From assembly GCA_029552945.1 (NCBI GenBank), contig JAKPDD010000023.1, forward strand, positions 248,001 through 312,000: a stretch of 64,000 nucleotides of DNA, written 5' to 3'. How positions within the stretch are numbered: the stretch's first letter is position 1; each line of letters begins with the position of its first letter. Below the pieces are notes generated by a model. It saw nothing but the letters and a program-made list of their open reading frames with translations, did no database searches and was not told the origin of the DNA. Position numbers and translations under genes: made by a program. Shown here one piece after another: positions 34,352 to 43,810 of the stretch. The DNA comes from Spirochaetota bacterium. Its GTDB lineage: Bacteria; Spirochaetota; GWB1-36-13; JAKPDD01.

Positions 34352-35515
34352 CTAAAAATTGTAGTCAAAATAGTTTTTATTTAGTATAAAATCAATTATT
34401 GTATGCCCATCACCGTAGACAATATCGAATTTATAAATCCCATCATAGTTTGTCAGATATAAAGCTTCCATAAGGTCATCACCTGAAATAATTTTATTTG
34501 ATATTTTTTTTGATACTGCATTTGCAATTTTTAATGTAGAATTTGGTTCTATCCAGTATTTACTCGTTGCCCCAAGCCATACTATTGTGCCTGCATTTTC
34601 AATTATCTGTTCATATTGTTCTAATGTTTTTTCGCCCAGATCACTTATATACAATCCTTCTTTTATAAATTCCATTGGCATTTCAGCTGTTTTTAATGAA
34701 ATAGGGTGATATACTTTTACATATTCGGGGAATATAACATTAGGCCTTTTAAAAAAGTCTTTGTTTATGCTATCAAATATTTTTATTCCTTTCTTATCAA
34801 TTAATTCATCTTCTTTAACTCCATAAAACTTGTTTGCATAGTAGGATACCCAAGCTCCAGTGAATAGTAGGTAATCAGCTTTATATGTAAGTGGCAATAG
34901 GTTTTCTACTATAAACTGTTCAATTTGAATCCCACCGATAATAAACACAATAGGATGTTTTGGGGATGATATTATATTGTTAATAAGTGTTATCTCTTTT
35001 TCAAAGTTTGGGCCTAAAATTGTTTGAATATCTTTTTTTATTTTATTTGAATTGTACTCCTGTTTTGGGATAATATTGATTGAGTCATCGATAAAAAAAT
35101 CAGCCCATTCTTTTATTTTATTAAATAGTTTAGAATTTTTATTTTCCTCTTCTTCTGTAAGTGCTAAATTTTCCCAGAATAAAAACTCCCCTGGTAATAT
35201 TTCTTCTAGAAAATATTGTAAATTTGATACGTCAGGTTTATTAGGATAATTTATTTTAATATCAAATATTTTTGCTAATATCTCTGAAATTTCTTTTATA
35301 CTGACTTTTCTGTTATTTCTTGATCTTGTTGTACCTACTTCAAATAACACGAAGACTTTTGCTTTTCTATATTTTAATTCTTCTATTAATTTTTTATATC
35401 TTAATACCTTTTCTTTTATTAAAAAATCGTTTTCTATTATAGGGCTGTCAATGTCAATTCTTAATACTACTTTCTTTTTTTCTATTTCTCTTGAAGCTTG
35501 TGAATACCATAACAC
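34352..35515 (-). CDS. degenerate phosphoglycerate-kinase-like protein
   Basis: A 387-residue protein that follows phosphoglycerate kinase from end to end but has lost the catalytic set. Aligned segments: VLRIDIDSPI (family RVDFNVP), FEVGTTRSR (family SHLGRP, His lost), FWENLALTEEEENKN (family ENxRF, Arg lost), FIIGGIQIEQFI (family GGAKVSDKI, Lys lost), FTGAWVSYYANKFYGV, YISDLGEKTLEQYEQII, TIVWLGAT and SGDDLMEAL (family GGGDS). It is therefore unlikely to be the glycolytic enzyme and may bind a nucleotide or act as a scaffold. It sits between a membrane spermidine-synthase-like gene and ispD. Confidence 0.8.
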   Translation of the reverse strand: MLWYSQASREIEKKKVVLRIDIDSPIIENDFLIKEKVLRYKKLIEELKYRKAKVFVLFEVGTTRSRNNRKVSIKEISEILAKIFDIKINYPNKPDVSNLQYFLEEILPGEFLFWENLALTEEEENKNSKLFNKIKEWADFFIDDSINIIPKQEYNSNKIKKDIQTILGPNFEKEITLINNIISSPKHPIVFIIGGIQIEQFIVENLLPLTYKADYLLFTGAWVSYYANKFYGVKEDELIDKKGIKIFDSINKDFFKRPNVIFPEYVKVYHPISLKTAEMPMEFIKEGLYISDLGEKTLEQYEQIIENAGTIVWLGATSKYWIEPNSTLKIANAVSKKISNKIISGDDLMEALYLTNYDGIYKFDIVYGDGHTIIDFILNKNYFDYNF

Positions 35516-35526
35516 ATTAATACCCT

Positions 35527-37638
35527 TTATATACCATATCTTCTATAAATATAATTATTTTTTTTATAAAAATAATCTAATTTTAGAAAAGTTATTAAAG
35601 ATAATAATTCTAATAAAATACTGAATACCCATAATACTACTAAATTACCAAAAAAAGTTAAAACAAACCCTATTAATATACTTGTGCTTAATACTAATAA
35701 CATTATCGCCCAATTTAGATAGATTGTTTTTTCATTTATTTTCGACCACCATCTAATTGAAAATATTCTTGCTGAAAATACTGTTCCAAATATAGGGGAT
35801 AAGAATATAATTATTAGAATTATTCTTTTTATAAAGCCAAAATTTGCTATAAATAGTATTATATTATATAGAAACATAAAAGATAATATTAAAAATACTA
35901 ATGAAAAAGAGTGCAATATTATTACAACTCTCTTATTGAGTTTTATTTTGTAACTGATTAAAGGAATAAGAATTATTGTAAAGAAAAGAAAGCCAGAAAA
36001 TATTATTGAGTTAGATAAAAATATATCCTCATTAAGAGGGAATATATAATAAAAAATTGATGGTATTAATAGACCTATTCCAGACATAGACAATATAGAA
36101 TATAATAAAAGATTTGATGTGTATACATTTTTTAAGCTTTTTTTCTTTTTTATAATTATATAACATAAAACTGAAGTCAATATAATGCCTATTATTATCA
36201 GGATTGCTGCAAACTTTGAAATTATTTTATCTTCTTTAAAATTGTATGAAAAAATACTATAAGGGAAAACTCTGTGTTTTTCTATATACGGTAAATATTT
36301 TAGTTCTTTTTTGTCTAAAAACTTATCGATTGTTAGTATATCATAATAGTTTTGATTACAAAAATCGTTTATTTTTACTAATTCATCCTGGTTAAATCCC
36401 TCTGGTTTGAATATTAAAATATTGTTGTCATTTAATTTTATTATCCTTACTGTTTCATGAAGTGTTTTTCTAAATCTGTTCAAATAAGTTGATATAGTAT
36501 TTAAAATAACAGATACATTATATTTATCCCATTTTTTAAGAACAAAATATATTATTCCTTTCTTCTCAAGAAGTTTTGTATATATTTCTATATATTCTAA
36601 TGAAAAATTTGCCAAAGGTTTGTTAAGTAGGTCCTGAAAGTCATTTATTTGTATTATATTATACTTCTTGTTTTGGCCGATTAAAAATGGCAATACCTCT
36701 GACCTATAATACATAACATTTTTGTTATGATATATTCCCCCCGTATATGAACTAAAATTATCTTTAAGTAGTTCTATAACTTCCAGATTGTTTTCTGTAA
36801 CATCTATTTTTTTAATATTGAAATATATTGCTGCTGAAACATCCACTCCTCCGCCACCATTTAATATTAGAATGTAAGGATTTTCTATTATTTTATTGTA
36901 GAATAATTCATAAAGACTATTTTTGAATTTACTAACATTAGCATTGTTAAAATAGAAAGTGTAATAATGGTTATTGAAAAATACTCCTTTTACTTCTATT
37001 TCTTCTTTTGATAAAACATTTTCTTTAATATCTTTGATGGATATTTCATTATAAAACTTGTTGTCTAATTTTTGGATATTAAATAGAACAATTAATATTA
37101 CTACAATAGAACCTAAGAGGATATATAAATTATTTTTCCATGAGATGTACCATCCTGAAATAGTAATAAAAATTATAGAGAGAAAAAGTGAAATAGAATT
37201 TGGTAGAAATAAAATAATTAAAAAATAGAATAAAATACCTATTACTATACCAGAAAAACTTAAATAATACAATGAAACATTATTTTTAATTTCAGTTTTA
37301 TGAAATGAAAATATTAACATTGAGATTGGAATAAATATTAAAACTGTTGGTAACAATGATTTTGCTTCATTATATGAATTAAGAATAAAACTTAATATTG
37401 TTAGTAGTACAGTTGTGGCTATAAATGAAACGCGATTCAAACTATTAAAATTTAGTTTTTCTTCGAAGAAGAAAAACAGAAGAGATGATATACCAAAAGA
37501 TATAAATATAAAAAAAAGAGAGATAAACGGATATAAACCATTAAAGCTAAAAAAAATTTTTAAAAAATATATCAGGAGTAAACCAAAACCTATATTAAAA
37601 GTAAATAAACTTATCCATTTTATATTGTCTCTTCTCAT
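35527..37638 (-). CDS. polytopic membrane protein with central spermidine-synthase-like domain
   Basis: A 703-residue protein with three parts: six or more membrane helices (residues about 10-200), a cytoplasmic Rossmann methyltransferase/spermidine-synthase-like domain (about 240-420: ILILNGGGGVDVSAAIYF, IDVTENNLEVIELL, YNIIQINDFQDLL), and another set of helices (about 490-690). This layout matches the group of putative membrane spermidine synthases (MFS-like fused). The polyamine-synthase catalytic Asp pattern (DxxD) is not clear, so the reaction is unknown. Start is 11 bases after valS. Confidence 0.7.
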   Translation of the reverse strand: MRRDNIKWISLFTFNIGFGLLLIYFLKIFFSFNGLYPFISLFFIFISFGISSLLFFFFEEKLNFNSLNRVSFIATTVLLTILSFILNSYNEAKSLLPTVLIFIPISMLIFSFHKTEIKNNVSLYYLSFSGIVIGILFYFLIILFLPNSISLFLSIIFITISGWYISWKNNLYILLGSIVVILIVLFNIQKLDNKFYNEISIKDIKENVLSKEEIEVKGVFFNNHYYTFYFNNANVSKFKNSLYELFYNKIIENPYILILNGGGGVDVSAAIYFNIKKIDVTENNLEVIELLKDNFSSYTGGIYHNKNVMYYRSEVLPFLIGQNKKYNIIQINDFQDLLNKPLANFSLEYIEIYTKLLEKKGIIYFVLKKWDKYNVSVILNTISTYLNRFRKTLHETVRIIKLNDNNILIFKPEGFNQDELVKINDFCNQNYYDILTIDKFLDKKELKYLPYIEKHRVFPYSIFSYNFKEDKIISKFAAILIIIGIILTSVLCYIIIKKKKSLKNVYTSNLLLYSILSMSGIGLLIPSIFYYIFPLNEDIFLSNSIIFSGFLFFTIILIPLISYKIKLNKRVVIILHSFSLVFLILSFMFLYNIILFIANFGFIKRIILIIIFLSPIFGTVFSARIFSIRWWSKINEKTIYLNWAIMLLVLSTSILIGFVLTFFGNLVVLWVFSILLELLSLITFLKLDYFYKKNNYIYRRYGI

Positions 37639-37649
37639 TTTATCCCCTT

Positions 37650-40262
37650 TTATATTTGAGATTTCATTTCTTTAATTTTTCTAATTCTTTCATTTAATTT
37701 TTCCATCTCCTCTCTATCTTTTTCTATTACTTCCTGAGGTGCCTTTGATAAGAAAGAAGAATTGGATAATTTCCCTTTTATTATATTTATTTTATTTTCT
37801 ATTTCTTTTTCCTCTTTTTCCAATCTTTTTATTTGTTCAGTTATATCTCCGTCTATTAATACATATACTTTAAAACCGTTACCTATTCCACATATACTTT
37901 GTTTTGGTTTTTCAATTGTTTCTTTTATTTCTATTTCTTTTACCTTGGCAAGAGTTTTTATTACTGCTTCATTTTTTGTTATATATTCTCTTATTTCTTT
38001 GTCAGATTCAACAGCTACCTTTACAAATTCTGTTGGTTTTATTTTAAAGTCACCTCTTATGTTTCTTATTATGTATATTAATTCTTTTATTGTTTCAATT
38101 TCTTTAGTTACACCTTCTATTTTATAAGACTCTTTTGGATATTGGGAAAGAACAATTGTCTTACCGGTTTTATTGGGTAATTTTTGCCATATTTCTTCAG
38201 TTATAAATGGCATTATTGGATGTAGTACCCTTAGTAAAATCTCTAAAATATAAAGGAGTAGAGAAACAGCTTCATTTTTATTTTCTTTTGTTTTAGAGAC
38301 TTCTATATACCAGTCACAGAAATTATCCCATATAAAATGGTAGATATCATTTGTAAGTTCATTGAATCTATATTTTTCTAAATTAGAGTTGCATCTATTT
38401 ATTAACTCAGAAAGCTCTTTTAGTATCCATTTATCCCATTCATCAAGTTTTATGTCAGCTATATTTTTATATTGGAACTTTTCTATACTATTCATAGTTA
38501 AAAAAATGAATCTTGCTGCATTCCAGATTTTGTTTGCAAACTTGTATCCCATTTCAAAACTATCTTTTGATAATCTTATCCTTTGCCCAATTGGAGCAAG
38601 GTATAGTATGGAAAATCTTAAAGAATCTGCACCAAATTCTTCTACTATTTCGAGTGGGTCAATACCATTTCCTAATGACTTACTCATTTTCCTTCCATGA
38701 GCATCACACACTGTTGAGTGAAGATAGACGTCTTTAAAAGGAATTTTATTTCTAAAAAAGAGACCAGCCATTATCATGCGGGCAACCCAGAAAAATAATA
38801 TTTCTGGGGCTGTAGATAAAAAGTCTGTAGGATAAAAGTAAGAAAGATCTTCAGTCTCATCAGGCCATCCTAGAGTTGATAATGGCCAGAGCCAGGATGA
38901 AAACCATGTATCCAAAACATCTTCTTCTTGTTTTATATTTTTAGAACCGCAATAACTGCATACGTTTGGGTCTTCTAATTTTACTGTATATTTTCCACAA
39001 TCATGACATTGCCATGCAGGTATTCTGTGCCCCCACCATATTTGTCTTGAGATACACCAATCTTTTATATTTTCCATCCAGTTGAGATAGACTTTTTTCC
39101 ATTGTTCTGGTATTAATCTTATTATATCTTTTTCAACAACTTCTTTTGCTTTTTCAGCTAATGGAGCCATTTTAACAAACCACTGTGGTGATACATAGGG
39201 TTCAATAACAGTATCACATCTGTAGCATCTACCAACTGAGTTTTTATAATCTTCTATTTTTATTAAAAGGCTCTCTTTTTCCAGGTCTTCTACTATTTTT
39301 TTTCTTGCTTCAAATCTATCTAAGTTTTTGTATTTTCCTGCGTTATTGTTCATTTTACCTTTAATATCTATAACGCATAATAATGGTAATTTATGTCTTT
39401 TTGCTATTTCAAAATCATCTTTATCATGAGAAGGGGTTATTTTAAGTACTCCTGTACCAAAGTGCGGGTCAACATGATCATCAGCTATAACTGGTATATG
39501 CCTTCCTACTAATGGTAATATAACTTTTTTGCCAACAAAGTCTTTATATCTCTTATCTTGTGGATTTACAGCTACACCAGTGTCTCCCAGCATTGTTTCA
39601 GGTCTTACTGTTGCTACAATAAGATAGTCATCACTGCCAACTATATAATATTTTATGTAATATAGTTTACTATTTTCTTCTTTATACTCTACCTCTTCAT
39701 CAGAAAGGGCTGTCTCACATCTTGGGCACCAGTTAATTATATATTCATCTTTGTATATAAGCCCTTCTTCATATAATTTTACAAAAGCTTTTCTAACAGC
39801 GTTGCTTAATCCTTCATCCATTGTAAATCTTGTTCTGTCCCAATCACAGGAACATCCTATTTTTTTTAGTTGATTTATAATAGCGTTTCCATATTTTTCT
39901 TTCCATTCCCATACTTTTTTTAAAAACTTTTCTCTGCCCAAATCATGTCTTGTAAGGCCTTCTTTTGCTATTTCTCTTTCTACTACGTTTTGTGTAGCTA
40001 TTCCAGCATGGTCAGTTCCTGGCACCCACAGTGTGTTGTATCCGCTCATCCTTTTATATCTTACAATTACATCCTGGATAGTATTGTTAAGCCCGTGCCC
40101 CATGTGTAAAACACTTGTGACATTAGGAGGTGGTATTACAACGCAGAAAGGCTTTTTATTTTTATCAACTTGAGGGTGAAAAAATTTATTTTCTTCCCAG
40201 AAATTGTATAACTTGTTTTCTATTTCTTTTGGATTATACTTATTATCAAGATTATTATCCAT
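37650..40262 (-). CDS. valS: valyl-tRNA synthetase
   Basis: Class I synthetase charging tRNA-Val, 870 residues. Features: PPPNVTSVLHMGHGLNN (HIGH motif as HMGH), the editing domain (about 190-330), WFVKMAPLAEKA, the zinc-like CHDCGKYTVKL and CSYCGSKN, WFSSWLWPLSTLGWPDET in parts, KMSKSLGNGIDPLEI (KMSKS), anticodon-binding helices, and a C-terminal coiled-coil arm (last about 60 residues) typical of ValRS. First gene of the valS to ispD unit. Confidence 0.97.
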   Translation of the reverse strand: MDNNLDNKYNPKEIENKLYNFWEENKFFHPQVDKNKKPFCVVIPPPNVTSVLHMGHGLNNTIQDVIVRYKRMSGYNTLWVPGTDHAGIATQNVVEREIAKEGLTRHDLGREKFLKKVWEWKEKYGNAIINQLKKIGCSCDWDRTRFTMDEGLSNAVRKAFVKLYEEGLIYKDEYIINWCPRCETALSDEEVEYKEENSKLYYIKYYIVGSDDYLIVATVRPETMLGDTGVAVNPQDKRYKDFVGKKVILPLVGRHIPVIADDHVDPHFGTGVLKITPSHDKDDFEIAKRHKLPLLCVIDIKGKMNNNAGKYKNLDRFEARKKIVEDLEKESLLIKIEDYKNSVGRCYRCDTVIEPYVSPQWFVKMAPLAEKAKEVVEKDIIRLIPEQWKKVYLNWMENIKDWCISRQIWWGHRIPAWQCHDCGKYTVKLEDPNVCSYCGSKNIKQEEDVLDTWFSSWLWPLSTLGWPDETEDLSYFYPTDFLSTAPEILFFWVARMIMAGLFFRNKIPFKDVYLHSTVCDAHGRKMSKSLGNGIDPLEIVEEFGADSLRFSILYLAPIGQRIRLSKDSFEMGYKFANKIWNAARFIFLTMNSIEKFQYKNIADIKLDEWDKWILKELSELINRCNSNLEKYRFNELTNDIYHFIWDNFCDWYIEVSKTKENKNEAVSLLLYILEILLRVLHPIMPFITEEIWQKLPNKTGKTIVLSQYPKESYKIEGVTKEIETIKELIYIIRNIRGDFKIKPTEFVKVAVESDKEIREYITKNEAVIKTLAKVKEIEIKETIEKPKQSICGIGNGFKVYVLIDGDITEQIKRLEKEEKEIENKINIIKGKLSNSSFLSKAPQEVIEKDREEMEKLNERIRKIKEMKSQI

Positions 40263-40515
40263 TTGAATCCCTTTATTTAATTTTTGGTAGTTAATATCAA
40301 AAAAAATAAACTAAAAGTTTTAAAATTTTATGATAAAATTTAATAAAAATGTTGGTTTTATGTGTTTAAAAAGAGTTAAAATTACAAAATAAAATCCTTA
40401 TGATAATAATAAATATAAATTGTATATAATATTATAAATTATTTTAAATATTATGTCTTTAATTTACTCACTATATTGATTAATTCAATTAAAAATAATA
40501 AAAGTTATAATTGAT

Positions 40516-40542
40516 AAAAAAAGGGAGCTACTGCTCCCTTTA
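40516..40542 (-). terminator. rho-independent terminator of the binding-protein gene
   Basis: AAAGGGAGC and GCTCCCTTT form a 9-bp stem with a 4-base loop (40520-40541); on the minus strand a run of T follows, so it ends the gene at 40559. The rest of the 40263-40558 gap is very AT-rich, contains no gene, and must hold the valS promoter, which I cannot define. Confidence 0.9.
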
Positions 40543-40558
40543 TATTAGAATTTAGATT

Positions 40559-41812
40559 TTATTCAGCAGCGTATATGAAAAGATCTTCTAAACTTTTAGC
40601 TTTTTTATAGATTTGGTATTTCTTTTCTTTTCCTACTATGAAATATAGATATGCTTGAGGATATCTTGTTGATGGATCTGATGGGTTAAATGGTTTGTAT
40701 GCAAGTTTATATGCCATACCATCTTTCCATCCACCATTTTCATTAAATGTTTCCATAGCTTTTATATAGTTATCCCATGTTAGTTTGCCACCGAATCTTT
40801 TATAAACCCTTTTTAGCCCTTCAGTAAATGTTTCCATAGCTATCCATCCTGCTATATTATAAGGGCTTGGGTCTCTCTTGGAACCAGAGTATTGTTTCCA
40901 TACTCTCATAAAGTTTTTGAAGTAATCACCTTCAGATGGGCTTGCCCATGCACCTACATAAACATCGTTCCATGAAGAACCACCTAAACTAAAGAAAACA
41001 GGGTCTGAGTTAACATATGTTGTAACAAAAGGAGTATTTATAAGGTCAATACCAGCATCTCTTGCTGCTTTAACTACTGCTATTGCTGCACCACCGAAAG
41101 CAAATAATACAACTGCATCTGGATTAAGTTCTTTTATTCTTGTTGCAACTGGTTTGAAGTCTGAATCAGTACTTGAATATGTAATTTCGCCAATAAGTTT
41201 TACACCTTTTCTTTTGTATTTGTCCATTGCCTTTTTCATTCCTTCAAGACACTCTTTCGCAGCGTCAACTACACCAGCATCAGATTGATATACGTATACA
41301 ATATTTTTCTTGTTTAAAAAGTCTGCTATGAATTTAACAAATGAAACACCTTCGAATACGTATCCAGGTTGAACTGGGAATACATTTCTTTTTGGTGGAT
41401 CAAAAAGAACTTTTACCCCACTTCCCTGATAAACAAAAGGTATTCCAGTTTTTGCAATCAGGTCCATTGTAGCTAATATACCAGGTGTTCCAACAGCACC
41501 TACTATTGCGAATACCTTATGGTTGTTTATCAATTCTTTTGCAGCATCAACACTTTTTTCAGCTTTAAACTGATCATCAAGGAAGATTATTGACATTGTC
41601 TTTCCATCACCTACTTTGGTAGCAAGCTCAGCATTATAATATTTAGCATAAGTATCCATACCAATTTGAACACCCTGACCTATAAACCCTACAATCCCTG
41701 ATAGTGGTAAAAAACCACCGATTTTAATCTCTTTGTCTGTTACACCCTGATTAGCCCATCCTGTAATTACAAACAGGAAAGCAAGGGATAACCCAATAAT
41801 TTTTTTTCTCAC
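40559..41812 (-). CDS. periplasmic substrate-binding protein, LivJ type (branched-chain amino acid/amide ABC family)
   Basis: A 417-residue exported binding protein. The signal peptide is MRKKIIGLSLAFLFVITGWA; mature part begins NQGVTDKEIKIGGFLPLSG, the classic start of type I periplasmic binding proteins of the HAAT family. Further pieces are GVQIGMDTYAKYYN, FAIVGAVGTPGILATMDL, EITYSSTDSDFKPVATRIK in part, and NPDAVVLFAFGGAAIAVVKA. The start is GTG with AGGAGG upstream. No permease or ATPase gene is adjacent, so it must pair with a transporter encoded elsewhere or act as a sensor protein. Confidence 0.9.
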   Translation of the reverse strand: MRKKIIGLSLAFLFVITGWANQGVTDKEIKIGGFLPLSGIVGFIGQGVQIGMDTYAKYYNAELATKVGDGKTMSIIFLDDQFKAEKSVDAAKELINNHKVFAIVGAVGTPGILATMDLIAKTGIPFVYQGSGVKVLFDPPKRNVFPVQPGYVFEGVSFVKFIADFLNKKNIVYVYQSDAGVVDAAKECLEGMKKAMDKYKRKGVKLIGEITYSSTDSDFKPVATRIKELNPDAVVLFAFGGAAIAVVKAARDAGIDLINTPFVTTYVNSDPVFFSLGGSSWNDVYVGAWASPSEGDYFKNFMRVWKQYSGSKRDPSPYNIAGWIAMETFTEGLKRVYKRFGGKLTWDNYIKAMETFNENGGWKDGMAYKLAYKPFNPSDPSTRYPQAYLYFIVGKEKKYQIYKKAKSLEDLFIYAAE

Positions 41813-41908
41813 TATAACACCTCCTAATTTAGTTTTAATAATATTTTTTTATAGTAACTGTTTATAATATAAATATTTTAAAAAAGGATGTCAAGAGTTT
41901 TAAAAAAA

Positions 41909-42865
41909 TTATAATTTTATCTCCATTGATATATTAAAACTTATATCTGTTCCAGCAAATGTAAATGAATCTTCATCAATGTTAAATTGAAGAATTGTAT
42001 TTTTGGAAATGTTGAACCTAAAACCATAGGAGTTTATAATACTTATTCTATCAATCCTTTTAATTCCTGTTTTGTAGGGGCTTGTTTGAATATACAGACC
42101 GAAAATAAAAGCAGTATTTTCATATATTTTTAAACCACCGCCTATACTATAATTAAATATAAAGTTTTTTTTTCTGTAAAAATTATTTTTAAAAAAGTCA
42201 TTACCTATCATAAAAACAATACCAGTTCCTGAATATAAGAATAAATCATTAAAAAAATAGTTAAAACTTAAGAAGTTACCTATATCCCATGTTTTTGTAG
42301 ATACTATTAGATTATCTATAATACCAGGTTTTATTCCTATGGTGAATGAAATGTACGGGTTGATAGATATTATTTCATTACTTATAAATATTGATGGATT
42401 TGAAAAACCATAACAACTTTTATCTATTAATAAATTTTTTTCCTCAAACCATACATAGATTTTATTGTTATACCATGTATCTCTTCCTCCATTTGGTAAT
42501 GAAACTGCGTGGTGAAAACCCTCTATTATTGGATCTAAATATCCACCACTGTCATATATGAATGGGAATGAAATTTTGATCTTAAGATTTGGCAATATAT
42601 AATAAATATATTCTATTTCTGTATATGTTGTTTCAAGGTCTATAATCCCTCTGGAATTCATTGCCCCATAACTTAAGAATGTGTTTGATTTGAATAAATT
42701 GAATTGGAATAAATTTTTGTTGTCGAATTTTGTTTCATTTTGCATAAATAAATATGGAAGATAAAAAATGTATTGATTTTTTATTTTTAAGGGGTCTAAA
42801 AAAGACTCACTATAACTGGTATCAAGTAATAAAATTAAAAAAAGTGTAAAAAATAATTTTTTCAC
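41909..42865 (-). CDS. DUF3187-like outer-membrane protein
   Basis: A 318-residue exported protein. The GTG at 42865 is preferred: GAGGAAG lies upstream and the product then starts with a compact signal peptide (KKLFFTLFLILLLDTSYS); the earlier TTG at 42883 overlaps this ribosome site. Segments FPFIYDSGGYLDPIIEGFHH in part and SLPNGGRDTWYNN recall the DUF3187 family of putative outer-membrane proteins. The remainder alternates aromatic strands, though it ends MEIKL, not Phe. It lies between the M50-like gene and the binding-protein gene. Confidence 0.55.
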   Translation of the reverse strand: MKKLFFTLFLILLLDTSYSESFLDPLKIKNQYIFYLPYLFMQNETKFDNKNLFQFNLFKSNTFLSYGAMNSRGIIDLETTYTEIEYIYYILPNLKIKISFPFIYDSGGYLDPIIEGFHHAVSLPNGGRDTWYNNKIYVWFEEKNLLIDKSCYGFSNPSIFISNEIISINPYISFTIGIKPGIIDNLIVSTKTWDIGNFLSFNYFFNDLFLYSGTGIVFMIGNDFFKNNFYRKKNFIFNYSIGGGLKIYENTAFIFGLYIQTSPYKTGIKRIDRISIINSYGFRFNISKNTILQFNIDEDSFTFAGTDISFNISMEIKL

Positions 42866-42945
42866 AATTATAAACTTCCTCAACTAATGTATGAATATTA
42901 TATACTTGTAATTTTACAAAAATTTATTTAAAATTCTAAATTTTA

Positions 42946-43647
42946 TCATGTTTTATTTTTTAAGTTTTCTCTATTTATTAGTTTTATTATATATCTTAAA
43001 ACAAGAAACATGAATATTAACGAAATTAATATCCAAAAAATCCCTATTGCTACTGATGGTATCCCTGTCAGACTTGATATTTTATCTGCATCACTCCCTA
43101 TGTTGCTTCTATCTACCAGGTCTTCTTTCATATCTACAATTGCATACATACAACTTAATAGACCTAAAAATTTGTGTAAATAGTCATGAAAAGAGCCTTT
43201 TATAAAGAAGAATGAAGATATCATTAGTAATGAAAAAGCTAAACTAAAAACTATACCAAATAATTCTCCTGTTTTTATAACAAAATAAGTTATTATAAGA
43301 CTTGTAATTCCTATGATTAAGGAGATAATATTATCTTTTTCTGTTTTAGCGGATGCTATTAATATTACTCCTCCCCAAAATAGACTGCCTAGATAACCAG
43401 CACTTGCTACAAATAATTCAGATATAAAACCACCACTTGTTGTATATGCACAATATCCACCTATTGCTTTGTCTATCTGAATATTTACTATACTGCCACC
43501 AAAAATTACAGCCATAATCCCATGACTTATCTCATGCAACATTACTACAAATAACTTAAATGGATAGAATATGAAAGTGTCCCAAAGTAGTATTGAAATT
43601 ATAAAATAACCGACTAATAAATAGATGTTTTTTTGATTATTATTCAT
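42946..43647 (-). CDS. M50B-like membrane metallopeptidase-fold protein
   Basis: A 233-residue polytopic membrane protein with the zinc-protease motif HEISHGIMAVIFGG in its second membrane helix, the arrangement of the M50B group related to site-2 proteases. About six membrane helices can be drawn, including ELFVASAGYLGSLFWGGVIL and the last at FWILISLIFMFLVLRYII. The second metal-ligand motif of S2P (LDG or NPDG) is not obvious; an Asp is seen in FHDYLHKF. Function unknown; family members may be proteases or inactive relatives. Confidence 0.75.
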   Translation of the reverse strand: MNNNQKNIYLLVGYFIISILLWDTFIFYPFKLFVVMLHEISHGIMAVIFGGSIVNIQIDKAIGGYCAYTTSGGFISELFVASAGYLGSLFWGGVILIASAKTEKDNIISLIIGITSLIITYFVIKTGELFGIVFSLAFSLLMISSFFFIKGSFHDYLHKFLGLLSCMYAIVDMKEDLVDRSNIGSDADKISSLTGIPSVAIGIFWILISLIFMFLVLRYIIKLINRENLKNKT

Positions 43648-43810
43648 TATAAACTCCTTTTTTGTCTTCTTTGTGTATTAACTAGGTATGATATTATCAA
43701 TATATAACAAGCTTTTAAAATAATTTAATGTAATTAAATAAATTGTAAAATTATATGTTAATATTTAATTTATATATATAATCTTTTCTATTTAAAAAAT
43801 GGGGGTTAAA

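Noticed and set aside
37415-38737. Several plus-strand open frames opposite the valS and membrane-protein genes
   Set aside because: All lie fully inside well-supported minus-strand genes, lack ribosome sites and have implausible composition.
40263-40558. Possible small gene or structured RNA before valS
   Set aside because: Only very AT-rich sequence with frequent stops in every frame; nothing but the terminator at 40516-40542 stands out.
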